Shown piece after piece: positions 44,543 to 54,110 of a stretch of DNA of 64,000 nt. A program made the translations under genes and the position numbers. Below the pieces are notes generated by a model. The model worked only from the letters and a program-made list of their open reading frames with translations. It was not told where the DNA came from and did not search any database. Source of the stretch: Legionella_C sp048541585 (GTDB lineage Bacteria > Pseudomonadota > Gammaproteobacteria > Legionellales > Legionellaceae); assembly GCF_048541585.1 (NCBI RefSeq), contig NZ_CP183303.1, forward strand, positions 2,108,001-2,172,000. Reading direction: 5' to 3'. The stretch's first letter is position 1. The number at the start of each line of letters is the position of its first letter.

Positions 44543-45814
44543 TTAATGTCTTGTATTACGTAGAAAACGAGCCAATGTTAAATTGGCGCGAGCAACTGCA
44601 TTATCCATAGCTTGCTTTGGCGTTTTAATACCGGCAAAAATTGCCTCTATGGCCTCGTCATTAATAATTCGAATCTGATTTTGTGGGATACCTGCTAAAT
44701 TCAGCGAATCCTGATTATTATTTGCTAATTCTTGCTGCGCTAAAAATAGAATGGGTTGAGTATTTTCTTTTGCAATGAATGCATAATTTCCCTTAATACC
44801 AAGAGGAATGTAACCTGTATTTTGATACCATTGTTGTTGAATTTTTGGTTTTAATAAATAAGTATAAAATTCTGCAATACCTTGGTAAACTTTCTGTGAT
44901 TGACCGGCAACAGCCCATAATGCAGCTCCGCCATTAACACTGTTATATCTAACTTTACTTACCATGTCATCAAGAGGAAGCGTTGCAACACCTACATGAA
45001 AGTTAACAAGTTTTACTATACTGGCATAACTTCCAGAGGATTGACTATACATCACGCATTTGCCACTAGTGAAAAGAGAGGTTGCATCACTGGCTCGGCC
45101 GCCATAAGTAAAATAATGATTTTCTTGCCATCGCTTTAAACGCTCTAAATGATGAATAATAGCTTGATTATTGTAAACTGCCTTATACGCTAAACTATCA
45201 ATTAAAGGTAGATTATGCATTGCAGAAAAAGCTTCAATTAATATCCAGCCAGGATAAGCAGACGTATAAGTACACTGATAACCTTTTGCTTTTAATTGAG
45301 CGGCTACCTTCTCTAACTCATTCCAAGTTGTGGGAAAGTTTTTCTCACTTACACCCACTGTAGCTAACGCGTCTGCATTATACATTATGATAGGAATAGA
45401 GGTATTAAAAGGTAAGGCTTGGAGTTTGCCATTTTGACTATAGAAAGAAAGCAAAGCTGGTAGAAAATCTTTAGTGATTAATGGTTGTCTTTGTTCTAGC
45501 ATTAATTCGTGCAGGGGCTTAATAATTCCTGCAGGAGCTAGCATAATACCTGTTCCTACTTCAAAAACTTGAATTAGAGCTGGAGGTTGCTTTGCTTTAA
45601 AGGCAGCTGCAAAACTTGTAATAGCATCGGTATATTCACCTTTATAAACAGGTTTAATTAAATATTCATTTTGAGTGTGATTAAACTCATCAACTAATTG
45701 CTGTAATGCAACCGCTAAATGGCCTGCTAATGAATGCCATAAAACAATATCTACTCTAGCAGCCCAAGATTTATTTAAAAGAAACAGCACTAAACATAAA
45801 ATAAACTTTCTCAT
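44543..45814 (-). CDS. ugpB: Extracellular solute-binding protein, UgpB-like
   Basis: 423 residues with a signal peptide (LCLVLFLLNKSWA). The mature part VDIVLWHSLAGHLAVALQQLVDEFN and later ALPFNTSIPIIMYN, CTYTSAYPGWILIEAF fit UgpB, which binds sn-glycerol-3-phosphate or glycerophosphocholine in the periplasm. The gene overlaps the upstream GDPD gene by four bases. Permease and ATPase genes (ugpA, E, C) are not next to it. Confidence 0.85.
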   Translation of the reverse strand: MRKFILCLVLFLLNKSWAARVDIVLWHSLAGHLAVALQQLVDEFNHTQNEYLIKPVYKGEYTDAITSFAAAFKAKQPPALIQVFEVGTGIMLAPAGIIKPLHELMLEQRQPLITKDFLPALLSFYSQNGKLQALPFNTSIPIIMYNADALATVGVSEKNFPTTWNELEKVAAQLKAKGYQCTYTSAYPGWILIEAFSAMHNLPLIDSLAYKAVYNNQAIIHHLERLKRWQENHYFTYGGRASDATSLFTSGKCVMYSQSSGSYASIVKLVNFHVGVATLPLDDMVSKVRYNSVNGGAALWAVAGQSQKVYQGIAEFYTYLLKPKIQQQWYQNTGYIPLGIKGNYAFIAKENTQPILFLAQQELANNNQDSLNLAGIPQNQIRIINDEAIEAIFAGIKTPKQAMDNAVARANLTLARFLRNTRH

Positions 45815-46533
45815 AATAATAAATCTGGATAATCACTAAAAACGGCGTCTACACCCCAATGCAAAAGCTCTTTGGCTCTTTCTTTACCATTAACGGTATA
45901 CACATACAATTGGTAGCTATTTTCTTTAATGGTTTGGACTCGCTCCTTAGTTAGAGAAAGCTCATTAATATGAATAGAAAAGCAGTTTAAAGCTTGTGCC
46001 TTATCCAACCATTGGTCATCCCATGCATCTAAAAGTAGTCCTAAGGGGATATGAGGTGCTTTGTTGCAACAAATTGTTAATACACTGAAATCAAAACTAG
46101 AGACTAATGGTAGCGATTTATTTTGCGGCCAAAAACGTTTTAAATAATCTAAAATAACCGTAGCTGTTTGCTCGCTTGTACCCGGATAAGGTTTGATTTC
46201 AATATTTGCATGAACGTCATTTTCATACAGCCAAATTAAAACATCTCTAAAATGTGGGATCCCTTCATGATGAAACTGTTTAGAAAACCAAAGGCCTGCA
46301 TCAAGTGATTTTAAGTAAGCCGCAGTCACTAAACCTACCCCTCCTTGACCATTAGTAGTACGCTCTAAAACTTCATCATGGATGATAAATGGCTCATTAT
46401 CACTACTTAACATCACATCAAATTCAATAAAATGACAGCCAAGTGCTAAGGCTTTATTAAAAGCAGCAAATGTATTTTCTGGCGCGTATGCAGACGCACC
46501 ACGATGGCCTATTACGGTATAACTTTTTGCCAA
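45811..46533 (-). CDS. ugpQ: Glycerophosphodiester phosphodiesterase, UgpQ-like
   Basis: 240 residues of the GDPD TIM barrel. The catalytic His/Arg are in GHRGASAYAPENT, the metal Glu/Asp in IEFDVMLSSD, and the second His in IIHDEVLERTT; IEIKPY is also present. No signal peptide, so cytoplasmic like UgpQ. It cleaves deacylated phospholipids into glycerol-3-phosphate and alcohol, which suits its coupling to ugpB. Five bases after the SIMPL gene. Confidence 0.9.
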   Translation of the reverse strand: MAKSYTVIGHRGASAYAPENTFAAFNKALALGCHFIEFDVMLSSDNEPFIIHDEVLERTTNGQGGVGLVTAAYLKSLDAGLWFSKQFHHEGIPHFRDVLIWLYENDVHANIEIKPYPGTSEQTATVILDYLKRFWPQNKSLPLVSSFDFSVLTICCNKAPHIPLGLLLDAWDDQWLDKAQALNCFSIHINELSLTKERVQTIKENSYQLYVYTVNGKERAKELLHWGVDAVFSDYPDLLL

Positions 46534-46538
46534 TTTAT

Positions 46539-47246
46539 TTACTCCATACTACGATTTGAAGCGACCTCTACTATAGCGCTCATAATAATTTCATTGCTTA
46601 CTGCTATGGTAGGTGCGGCGGCTGACCCAAGCGCCATGGTATTTATCATTTGCTTTGCCTGATAGGCCCTAGGTTGTTGAGGGGTAGGATTGGGATTATC
46701 ACCGTCTAGAATATACAAATCGCTTACTGAATAATGTTGCGTTTTATAGGTATTATTTAAGCGTGTTAATTCAGCATTAACAAGCTTATAAAGTCGTTGT
46801 CTAACTTGTGCTTTTACTTGTTGTATCTCTTCTATGCTAGGCTTAAAATCAATCGCACTAATGGTATAAGTACTTCCTGGTTGACTAACTGATTTAGCAT
46901 TTTGATAAACGTTTGTTAAAGCTGCCTGCGGAATACGTACTTGTGCTTCAACAAATAATTTCTCTAAACCTGAGCTATCTTGAGAACGATCAAATTGTGT
47001 AATATGCCAATCGCCAGAAGCAACTTTATTTAGATTAGTCATAATATCAGCTCGAGCCTTTACTAAATCAGCATTAGTTAAGGTTGCATTAATATTTATT
47101 GTTAATAAAGCGGTTTGCGTAGTGACCCATTGCCTAGCGGAAACTTGAAAGGCAACTTTGTCTAAAGCTGAATCAGCTTGACAGATATCAGAAAAAGTTA
47201 AAGAAGGTAATAAAAATAACACAGCTATTTTAATTAGGTTTTTCAT
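46539..47246 (-). CDS. SIMPL-domain-like periplasmic protein
   Basis: 235 residues with a signal peptide (VLFLLPSLTFSDI). The mature protein has repeated beta-alpha units similar to SIMPL (DUF541) proteins: TININATLTNADLVKARADI and a later strand ISAIDFKPSIEE. Function unknown; SIMPL proteins are often found in the envelope. The ATG at 47246 is preferred to a TTG 12 bases upstream because GGAG precedes it. First gene of a three-gene operon with the GDPD and UgpB genes. Confidence 0.6.
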   Translation of the reverse strand: MKNLIKIAVLFLLPSLTFSDICQADSALDKVAFQVSARQWVTTQTALLTININATLTNADLVKARADIMTNLNKVASGDWHITQFDRSQDSSGLEKLFVEAQVRIPQAALTNVYQNAKSVSQPGSTYTISAIDFKPSIEEIQQVKAQVRQRLYKLVNAELTRLNNTYKTQHYSVSDLYILDGDNPNPTPQQPRAYQAKQMINTMALGSAAAPTIAVSNEIIMSAIVEVASNRSME

Positions 47247-47490
47247 CTGGATCTCCAAGAAATTTAAGCTATGCTTATTTGTAACTATTACACGGTATGA
47301 ACGCTAACGCTTATTTTAGTTTAATGCTAACATAGACATAAACAATTGTCGTCTTATGTCTTATACTCTAATTAATTAAAGTTACTTATTAGTTAAGTTA
47401 ATTTTTAAGATAAGCTTGTTAATTAAAGTCATTGCTTTAACAAGTAAATCGATTTATAAATTGGGCAGATAATTCACTGGAGCCATACTA

Positions 47491-48567
47491 ATGATGTCAA
47501 TAGAAACATTGGTAAAAAATGATATTAGTCCACTTAATCAGGATGATTTTTTAGATTATGCTTTAGCGCATGGTTTCGGTGATTTACACTTTAAAGTAGA
47601 CCCTGTAACCGGCATGAAAGCTATTATTGCAATCCATAATACGAAACTTGGGCCTGCACTGGGTGGCTGCCGTTTTATTGAATATACAGACACCTTAGAT
47701 GCCATTAAGGATGCTATGCGCTTAGCACGCGGTATGAGCTTTAAAGCGGCATCCGTTGATCTTCCTTTAGGAGGTGGTAAATCTGTTATTATTAAACCAC
47801 CAACTTCTTTTGACCGCAACGCTTACTTTCATGCCTTTGGCAAATTTATAAACGAATTAGGTGGGCGCTATATTACCGCACTAGATAGTGGTACCCAACT
47901 AAGTGATATGGATATCATTGCTGAGCATACACCTTACGTTGCTAGCTTATCTCAACACAATGGTGATCCTTCTCCTTTTACAGCTAGGGGGGTTTTTAGA
48001 GGAATTGAAACCGCTGTAGCTTTTAAATTAGGTAAAGATAATTTACGAGGTTTACATGTAGCTATTCAAGGCTTAGGTCATGTTGGTTATTTAGTAGCAA
48101 AATATTTACATGAAGCGGGCGCTAAACTCACCGTTACGGATATTAATCCAGACAATGTAAATCGTGCTGTTAGCGAATTTGGCGCTTCTGCTGTTCCTAC
48201 TGAACTTATTCATAAAATTCCTTGCGATGTTTTTTCGCCTTGCGCTTTAGGTGCTGTCATTAATGATATTAGTATTCAGCAGTTTCAAACCTCAATTATA
48301 GCTGGTGCAGCTAACAATCAATTAGCTCACAGCCATCATGGTAGATTGCTACATGCGAAAAACATATGCTATGCACCTGATTATGTTATTAATGCCGGGG
48401 GATTAATTTTAGCAGCGAGTAAGTATCTACATATCCATGAAAATGACGTTGATCAATATATTGAACGCATTCCTAATTCTTTAGCTGAAATATTTAAACG
48501 TTCTGCATCTGAAGATAGAGCAACTAGTGAGATTGCTGATATGATGGCGCAAGAAAAATTGGCCTAG
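47491..48567 (+). CDS. ldh: Leucine dehydrogenase
   Basis: 358 residues of the Glu/Leu/Phe/Val dehydrogenase family. The catalytic lysines are in GGCRFIEY..(AMRLARGMSFKAA) and PLGGGKSVI, and the NAD site is IQGLGHVGYLVA. It oxidatively deaminates branched-chain amino acids to keto acids, an important carbon source for Legionella, which lives on amino acids. The promoter region of about 240 bases is unremarkable; GGAG precedes the ATG. The tyrosine-breakdown genes follow on the same strand. Confidence 0.88.
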   Translation: MMSIETLVKNDISPLNQDDFLDYALAHGFGDLHFKVDPVTGMKAIIAIHNTKLGPALGGCRFIEYTDTLDAIKDAMRLARGMSFKAASVDLPLGGGKSVIIKPPTSFDRNAYFHAFGKFINELGGRYITALDSGTQLSDMDIIAEHTPYVASLSQHNGDPSPFTARGVFRGIETAVAFKLGKDNLRGLHVAIQGLGHVGYLVAKYLHEAGAKLTVTDINPDNVNRAVSEFGASAVPTELIHKIPCDVFSPCALGAVINDISIQQFQTSIIAGAANNQLAHSHHGRLLHAKNICYAPDYVINAGGLILAASKYLHIHENDVDQYIERIPNSLAEIFKRSASEDRATSEIADMMAQEKLA

Positions 48568-48728
48568 TATTGCTAAAATAGATAAGTAGTTTTAATCTAA
48601 AGTGAAAAAATCTCAATAATACAACTATTTAATTACTTTAAAGGTAAACTAGCGCTTTTGCAAAAGTCTATTGCAGTGCAAAGCGTCTAGTTTTAGGTTG
48701 AAGATAACCATAAAGGTAGCTTATAACG

Positions 48729-49385
48729 ATGAAGCATTTAAACCTTACACCCCCATTATATGATTACATGCTAGATATCTCTTTGCGCGAGCATCCAGTT
48801 TTAAAATCTCTGCGGGAATATACTTCAACAATGACTCTAGCGAATATGCAAGTTGCGCCTGAACAAGCGCAGTTTATGCAATTTCTATTAAAATTAATTT
48901 CTGCTCGTAAAGTTTTAGAATTAGGAACTTTTACAGGCTATAGCGCCTTAGCTATGGCTTTAGCTTTGCCTGAAGATGGTGAGCTTATAACCTGTGATAT
49001 TAATACTGAATGGACAAGTCGAGTTCATGAATTTTGGCGTGAAGCAAATCAAGATAAAAAGATTAAGCTTCGTTTAGCACCAGCGTTACAAACTTTAAAC
49101 GAACTGCTTCAGGAAGGATACAAAGAGTCATTTGATTTTATCTTTATCGATGCTGATAAAACGAATTATATAAACTATTATGAATTCGCCTTACAATTAA
49201 TAAATCCTCGCGGTTTAATAGCCATTGATAATGTGCTTTGGGACGGTAAAGTAATTGATCCTACTGAAACAGGCGGTCAAACAAAAGAAATTAAACGATT
49301 AAATGAATTATTAAAACATGACAAGCGAGTTGATGTAAGCTTATTAGCTATTGCTGATGGCCTATTTTTAATTCGTCCTATTTGA
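48729..49385 (+). CDS. O-methyltransferase, caffeoyl-CoA type
   Basis: 218 residues, standard size. The SAM motif is VLELGTFTGYSALAMALALP, followed by ITCDIN, FDFIFIDADKTNYINYYE (metal-binding Asp) and IAIDNVLWDGKV. These small cation-dependent enzymes methylate catechol-like hydroxyls. Placed directly upstream of hpd by 25 bases, so a role with aromatic compounds such as homogentisate-pigment precursors is tempting but unproven. Separated by 161 bases from the leucine dehydrogenase gene. Confidence 0.88.
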   Translation: MKHLNLTPPLYDYMLDISLREHPVLKSLREYTSTMTLANMQVAPEQAQFMQFLLKLISARKVLELGTFTGYSALAMALALPEDGELITCDINTEWTSRVHEFWREANQDKKIKLRLAPALQTLNELLQEGYKESFDFIFIDADKTNYINYYEFALQLINPRGLIAIDNVLWDGKVIDPTETGGQTKEIKRLNELLKHDKRVDVSLLAIADGLFLIRPI

Positions 49386-49410
49386 AAGTTGGTTATTACA
49401 AGGAGCTACT

Positions 49411-50466
49411 ATGACTAATGCTGAAAACCCTTGCGGACTCGATGGCTTTGCTTTTCTTGAATTTTCCGCTCCAAACGCCTCATCTCTACATCAGCAGTTT
49501 ACCCAGATGGGTTTTCATGTTGCAGCTAAGCATAAATATCAAGATATTACTCTCTATGAACAGGGAAATATTAAATTTATCGTTAATAATGCTGCCGATA
49601 GTCAAGCTAAAGAGCATGCCGCAAATCATGGTGCAGGCGCGTGTGCAATGGGCTTTCAAGTTAAAGATGTTAATAAAGCTTATGAATATGTCATTGCGCA
49701 TGGTGCAACCCCCTTTCAAGACTGCCAACATGCTGATCATGGTCTTTTAGCTATTCAAGCTATTGGTGGAAGCGTTATTTATTTTGTTGATGATACTCAT
49801 CAACCTTTTACGCAACAATGGGACTTTCTCTCAATAGAAAACAAAGTTAGTGAAGACTGTGGCTTAACGGCTATTGATCATTTAACCCATAATGTCTTTC
49901 GCGGTAATATGGATAAATGGGCTAATTTTTATGAATCCATTTTCAATTTTAAAGAAATTCGCTTCTTTAATATTGAAGGACAAATGACTGGCTTAATTAG
50001 TCGTGCTTTAGCAAGTCCGTGCGGAAAAATTAAAATTCCTTTAAACGAATCTAAAGATGATAAATCACAAATAGAAGAATTTTTACATGATTATCGCGGT
50101 GAAGGTATTCAACATATCGCTTTAAATACCGATAACATTTATCGTAGTGTTAACTCATTAAGACAAAAAGGCGTGCCTTTCCTTGATGTACCTGACACCT
50201 ATTATGAAATGATTGGAGCACGTATTCCTTGGCATCAAGAACCTGTAGCACAATTACAACAAGAACAAATTTTAATTGATGGTGAAATTGATCCTAAACA
50301 AGGCCTGCTATTACAAATTTTTACTGAGAATGTATTTGGCCCCGTATTCTTTGAAATTATTCAAAGACAAGGTAATCAAGGCTTTGGAGAAGGTAATTTT
50401 AAGGCCCTGTTTGAAGCTATAGAACGTGATCAAATAAAACGAGGCACATTACAACCTGCTCAATGA
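49411..50466 (+). CDS. hpd: 4-hydroxyphenylpyruvate dioxygenase (legiolysin)
   Basis: 351 residues with two vicinal-oxygen-chelate halves. The iron ligands are in DHLTHNVFRG (His), GIQHIALNT (His) and the C-terminal FFEIIQRQG (Glu); the final helix, GNFKALFEAIERDQ, closes the active site. It turns 4-hydroxyphenylpyruvate into homogentisate, the source of the brown pigment in Legionella, where the gene is called lly. RBS AAGGAG. Next in line are fahA and maiA (17-base gap and then 1-base gap), forming a probable operon. Confidence 0.95.
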   Translation: MTNAENPCGLDGFAFLEFSAPNASSLHQQFTQMGFHVAAKHKYQDITLYEQGNIKFIVNNAADSQAKEHAANHGAGACAMGFQVKDVNKAYEYVIAHGATPFQDCQHADHGLLAIQAIGGSVIYFVDDTHQPFTQQWDFLSIENKVSEDCGLTAIDHLTHNVFRGNMDKWANFYESIFNFKEIRFFNIEGQMTGLISRALASPCGKIKIPLNESKDDKSQIEEFLHDYRGEGIQHIALNTDNIYRSVNSLRQKGVPFLDVPDTYYEMIGARIPWHQEPVAQLQQEQILIDGEIDPKQGLLLQIFTENVFGPVFFEIIQRQGNQGFGEGNFKALFEAIERDQIKRGTLQPAQ

Positions 50467-50483
50467 TTTTATAAGGTTTCCAA

Positions 50484-51476
50484 ATGAAATTAGCTACTCT
50501 AAAATCCATGCATAGCCGTGATGGTGAACTATGCCTTGTTAATAAGACATTAACTAATGCAGTTCACGTTAAGCACATTGCACCCACTTTACAATTTGCA
50601 CTTGAAAACTGGGCATCTGTTAGCGCACCACTTGAAGAAATTTATCAAGCCCTTAATGGCGGCGATGTGGCTAATATCTTTCCTTATAAAGCCCAGCAAT
50701 GGGCTTCTCCCCTACCTAGAGCTTATCAATGGGCTGATGGTAGTGCTTATGTTAATCATGTTGAACTGGTTCGTAAAGCGCGAGGGGCTGAAATGCCTGC
50801 TAATTTCTGGACTGATCCTCTGCTTTACCAAGGTGGTTCAGATAGCTTTTTAGCGCCTACCGAAGATATTCTAATGGCCAATGAGGACTATGGAATTGAT
50901 TTTGAAGCTGAATTAGCCATAATTACGGATGATGTTCCTATGGGAGTTAGTCGCGAGGCTGCTGCCAACCATATTAAACTAATCATGTTAGTTAATGATG
51001 TTTCACTCCGTAATTTAATTCCTAATGAATTAAGTAAGGGATTTGGCTTTTTTCAATCTAAACCTTCTAGTAGTTTCTCGCCTATAGCCTTAACGCCTGA
51101 AGAGTTAGGTAATGCTTGGCGAGATAACCGCGTTCATTTGCCTTTATTAAGCTTTTTAAATGGTGAGCTATTTGGTCAACCTAATGCCGGTATCGACATG
51201 ACCTTCTCTTTTGCTGATTTAATTGCTCATGCCGCTAAAACCAGAAAATTAACTGCTGGCACTATTATTGGTTCAGGGACAGTTTCCAATGTTGATCGAA
51301 GCCGCGGCTCCTCTTGCATTGCTGAGAAGAGAATGCTGGAAATACTAGAATATGGTCAAGCCAAAACGCCTTTTATGCGCTTTGGTGATAATATACGTAT
51401 TGAGATGCTAGATGCCGAAGGACAATCTATATTCGGTGTTATAGAACAAACGCTAACTAAATATCAAGGTCTATAA
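50484..51476 (+). CDS. fahA: Fumarylacetoacetate hydrolase
   Basis: 330 residues of the bacterial FAH type. The metal site is DFEAELAIITDDVP (Glu, Glu, Asp), with the RNLIPNEL and FFQSKPSSSFSP blocks and the catalytic-cleft segment GSGTVSNVDRS. It splits fumarylacetoacetate into fumarate and acetoacetate, the last step of tyrosine breakdown. Tight between hpd and maiA. Homogentisate 1,2-dioxygenase (hmgA), needed in between, is not in the window. Confidence 0.92.
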   Translation: MKLATLKSMHSRDGELCLVNKTLTNAVHVKHIAPTLQFALENWASVSAPLEEIYQALNGGDVANIFPYKAQQWASPLPRAYQWADGSAYVNHVELVRKARGAEMPANFWTDPLLYQGGSDSFLAPTEDILMANEDYGIDFEAELAIITDDVPMGVSREAAANHIKLIMLVNDVSLRNLIPNELSKGFGFFQSKPSSSFSPIALTPEELGNAWRDNRVHLPLLSFLNGELFGQPNAGIDMTFSFADLIAHAAKTRKLTAGTIIGSGTVSNVDRSRGSSCIAEKRMLEILEYGQAKTPFMRFGDNIRIEMLDAEGQSIFGVIEQTLTKYQGL

Positions 51477-51477
51477 C

Positions 51478-52107
51478 GTGAAACTTTATGATTATTATCG
51501 CTCCAGCGCAAGTTATAGAGTGCGTATCGCATTAAATCTAAAAAATATTAGCTATGAAACATTCTCAGTTCATTTAGTTAATAATGGCGGAGAGCAGCAT
51601 GCTCCCAATTACACAAAACTAAACCCGCAAGGACTAGTACCTACTTTAGATGAAAATGGTCATATCCTTAATCAATCTCTAGCAATTATCGAATACCTAG
51701 AGGAGATTAACCCTACCCCCCCTTTACTGCCTCAAACACCTTTAGGCCGTGCTCAGGTTCGCAGTCTAGCTCTAATTATTGCTTGTGATATACATCCATT
51801 AAATAATTTAAGAGTACTTAACCGCTTACGCCATCAATTTAACGCCGAAGAAGAAAATGTGAAAAGCTGGTATTATCATTGGCTCAAAGAAGGTTTTGAC
51901 GCTTTCGAGCGCCGCCTGCAAAATATGCCCCATAAGGGCCAAGTATGTTACGGTAGCGAGGTAACACTCGCTGATATTTGTTTAATACCGCAAGTTTATA
52001 ATGCCAAACGATTTGGCTTTCCGCTAACAGAATACCCATTAATCAATGAGATTAATACTTATTGCTTAACACTACCAGCTTTTAAAAATGCAGCTCCAAT
52101 AGACTGA
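51478..52107 (+). CDS. maiA: Maleylacetoacetate isomerase
   Basis: 209-residue glutathione S-transferase of the zeta class. The glutathione-site signature SSASYRVRIALNLK is at the N terminus; NPQGLVPTL and QSLAIIEYLEE complete the thioredoxin-like half, and the C-terminal half ends with LPAFKNAAPID. It isomerises maleylacetoacetate to fumarylacetoacetate with glutathione. The start is GTG at 51478, one base after the fahA stop. The 3' 49 bases overlap the end of the convergent membrane-protein gene. Confidence 0.92.
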   Translation: MKLYDYYRSSASYRVRIALNLKNISYETFSVHLVNNGGEQHAPNYTKLNPQGLVPTLDENGHILNQSLAIIEYLEEINPTPPLLPQTPLGRAQVRSLALIIACDIHPLNNLRVLNRLRHQFNAEEENVKSWYYHWLKEGFDAFERRLQNMPHKGQVCYGSEVTLADICLIPQVYNAKRFGFPLTEYPLINEINTYCLTLPAFKNAAPID

Positions 52108-52508
52108 CCGCCAAACGCGTGATAAGCATGAATTAATAAAATAATACCAATTATACCTGCAATCACTGCCATAACGTAATACATATTATCTTTATAGACT
52201 TTTTTACTTAAGGCAGTCATATGCTCAGGAATAGCAAGCCAGAGTACGGCTTTAATAACAACTAACCAAGCTACTATTGTTGCAATTAACTCAAATCTCC
52301 ATGCCCAGATATTATGCACAACAATCATAATAAGGCCAAAAATTAAGCTAAACATGGCACTTACAAATATTAAGTCCTTATCAATTGAAACTTCGCGTAC
52401 AATTTTACGATAGTAATCAGCACGAGCTATCATGACTATCGCCATTATTAACAGATATAATCCTAAAACTTGCTCAATAATATAGCTTTGTAAGGGGCTA
52501 GTAATCAT
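52059..52508 (-). CDS. Small four-helix membrane protein
   Basis: 149 residues with four hydrophobic segments (about 10-27, 47-66, 73-93, 111-129) and a positively charged loop. No known family motif. The gene has an AGGAG-like sequence before its start and is convergent with maiA; the stop lies 49 bases inside maiA, so both termini share coding DNA in opposite directions. Function unknown. Confidence 0.6.
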   Translation of the reverse strand: MITSPLQSYIIEQVLGLYLLIMAIVMIARADYYRKIVREVSIDKDLIFVSAMFSLIFGLIMIVVHNIWAWRFELIATIVAWLVVIKAVLWLAIPEHMTALSKKVYKDNMYYVMAVIAGIIGIILLIHAYHAFGGQSIGAAFLKAGSVKQ

Positions 52509-52901
52509 TGTTTTCTCCTAAAACAGGCTTCATGTTCAAGTTTAGCATATGTATTTAAAGAAAATTTTGCTAAACAATATACCAATAAGATTAGTTTAAA
52601 TTAAAAGTGAACTAATAAAGCTTATAATTTAGGCTAAACCTTGTTTGCGCAAGACAAAAAATGAAAAATATCCTTAACTTTCAATAGACATCCGGCGACT
52701 TGTTTTTACTCTACCAATTAAACTGCAAAAGCTTCTATGGATATACCGAAATTTACCTTAATTAAAAATTCAATCACTAAGGTTAAATAACTTGCTCTTT
52801 GTAAAATAAAACATTACCATTTTTTAAAGTCTTAATATTTACTTAATGTTTTTGTATTAAAATCTATCGCATAGTTTATATTTTTTACAAAATGAAAGAT
52901 T
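52509..52901. other. Gap with a decayed REP copy
   Basis: Within these 393 bases, AAGACAAAAAATGAAAAATA followed by GACATCCGGCGACTTGTTTT (about 52650-52706) is a worn copy of the second REP family with its usual left flank. The remainder is AT-rich and must hold the promoter of the following gene; nothing else is recognised. Confidence 0.5.
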
Positions 52902-54110
52902 ATGGGTTCGAAAGCACATATTTACTACGGATTAGATAGTCAAAATGATTTAGTTATCATTTGTTATCATGAGCCAATTACAGCTAGAGTAAAATCTAAA
53001 AGCTACTCATCCCGCCTTGAAATAGATAATTTCGTATATAAAGTAATAAATATCGATAACGACCCTGAAGAAAATATTGAACTAGACAGTATTGAACGAG
53101 AAAAGCTTGAACAAAAAAAGATTGAAAAGGCTATCACTGAGGAACTTTTAAACATTAAAGAGGCTCTTAAAGATAAAGTAATTTCTAGAATAATTTTAGC
53201 GGCAGATGTGAACTTATGCGCTTCTAAAAAAGGTACAGTAACATCTTTTTTAATCAATGATACTTTAAGTACCAAGGTGTTTGGTGATGTGCCTATAGTT
53301 CGTATTTTAGAGTCCACTTTGAGTGAAGTAGTAGCTGCAGCTTTTAATTTATATGAAGGCACTACTAAGAAAATAGCAACTGTATTTAAAACAAAAAGTC
53401 GTGGCTTTGATGAAGAATTCTTAAGTATAGTTGGCGAACCAAGCCCAGATTTACTTAGGGCATTAAAAATAAATCCTGACCAATCGGTATATGAGAAAAA
53501 TTTTATCTCAGAAAATTGTCAAATAGAAGGAGTTTTTTCAAAAGAAGAGGCCTTAACAACGCTTGATTCTGATATGCCTTGTGAACAAGTTAAAAAAGAA
53601 CATTCTATTTTTTTAAAAGACAAATTAAGAGTTGCTTTCGACATGGGTAAAGAAACTTCAGAGAAACAAAATCTCAGAAAATTAAGTAAAAAAGATCTGG
53701 CACATACCTCGATGGCTGTAAGTGATGCTACAGGTCAAATAAGCTCTAAATCAGATACCACTTGTACTGTTCAAGAAATAAATACTAATTGGCTTGGGCT
53801 TGATGAACAAATAGCTCAATTAAATATTGACGACGAGATAGATAGTGGGAGCGAGGTTTCTAGGAATTTTCAAGGTAAAGAAGAGACCTCAGAAAAACGA
53901 AATTCTAGAAAATTAAGTAAAGAACTTCTGACAAATAGCTCGATTCCTGTAAGTGATAGTACAAGACATAAAGGCTCTGAATTAGATGCCATTTGCACTG
54001 TTCTAAAAATAGATACTAATTGGCTTGATAAACAAATAGCTCGATTAAATATTAAAGACGACGAGATAGATAGTGGGAATGGAGTGTCTAGGAGTCTTCC
54101 CAGTTCCTAA
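52902..54110 (+). CDS. Effector-like protein with internal tandem duplication
   Basis: 402 residues, hydrophilic, no signal peptide. Residues 1-245 are a mixed alpha/beta region with Lys/Glu-rich helices and no known domain. Then two copies of a unit of about 73 residues follow, at about 249-322 and 325-397. They share RKLSK, NTNWL/DTNWL, QIA(Q/R)LNI and EIDSG. The duplication is also clear in the DNA. The unit is Ser/Thr and charge rich and may be a linear motif. The tail has features of Dot/Icm cargo (small and charged residues near the C terminus). An effector role is inference from style and from the neighbouring phosphatase-like gene. Confidence 0.6.
   Translation: MGSKAHIYYGLDSQNDLVIICYHEPITARVKSKSYSSRLEIDNFVYKVINIDNDPEENIELDSIEREKLEQKKIEKAITEELLNIKEALKDKVISRIILAADVNLCASKKGTVTSFLINDTLSTKVFGDVPIVRILESTLSEVVAAAFNLYEGTTKKIATVFKTKSRGFDEEFLSIVGEPSPDLLRALKINPDQSVYEKNFISENCQIEGVFSKEEALTTLDSDMPCEQVKKEHSIFLKDKLRVAFDMGKETSEKQNLRKLSKKDLAHTSMAVSDATGQISSKSDTTCTVQEINTNWLGLDEQIAQLNIDDEIDSGSEVSRNFQGKEETSEKRNSRKLSKELLTNSSIPVSDSTRHKGSELDAICTVLKIDTNWLDKQIARLNIKDDEIDSGNGVSRSLPSS

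Noticed and set aside
45811..47246. Complete glycerol-3-phosphate ABC transporter locus
   Set aside because: Only the binding protein and GDPD are present; no permease or ATPase genes lie nearby, so the full transporter is not claimed.
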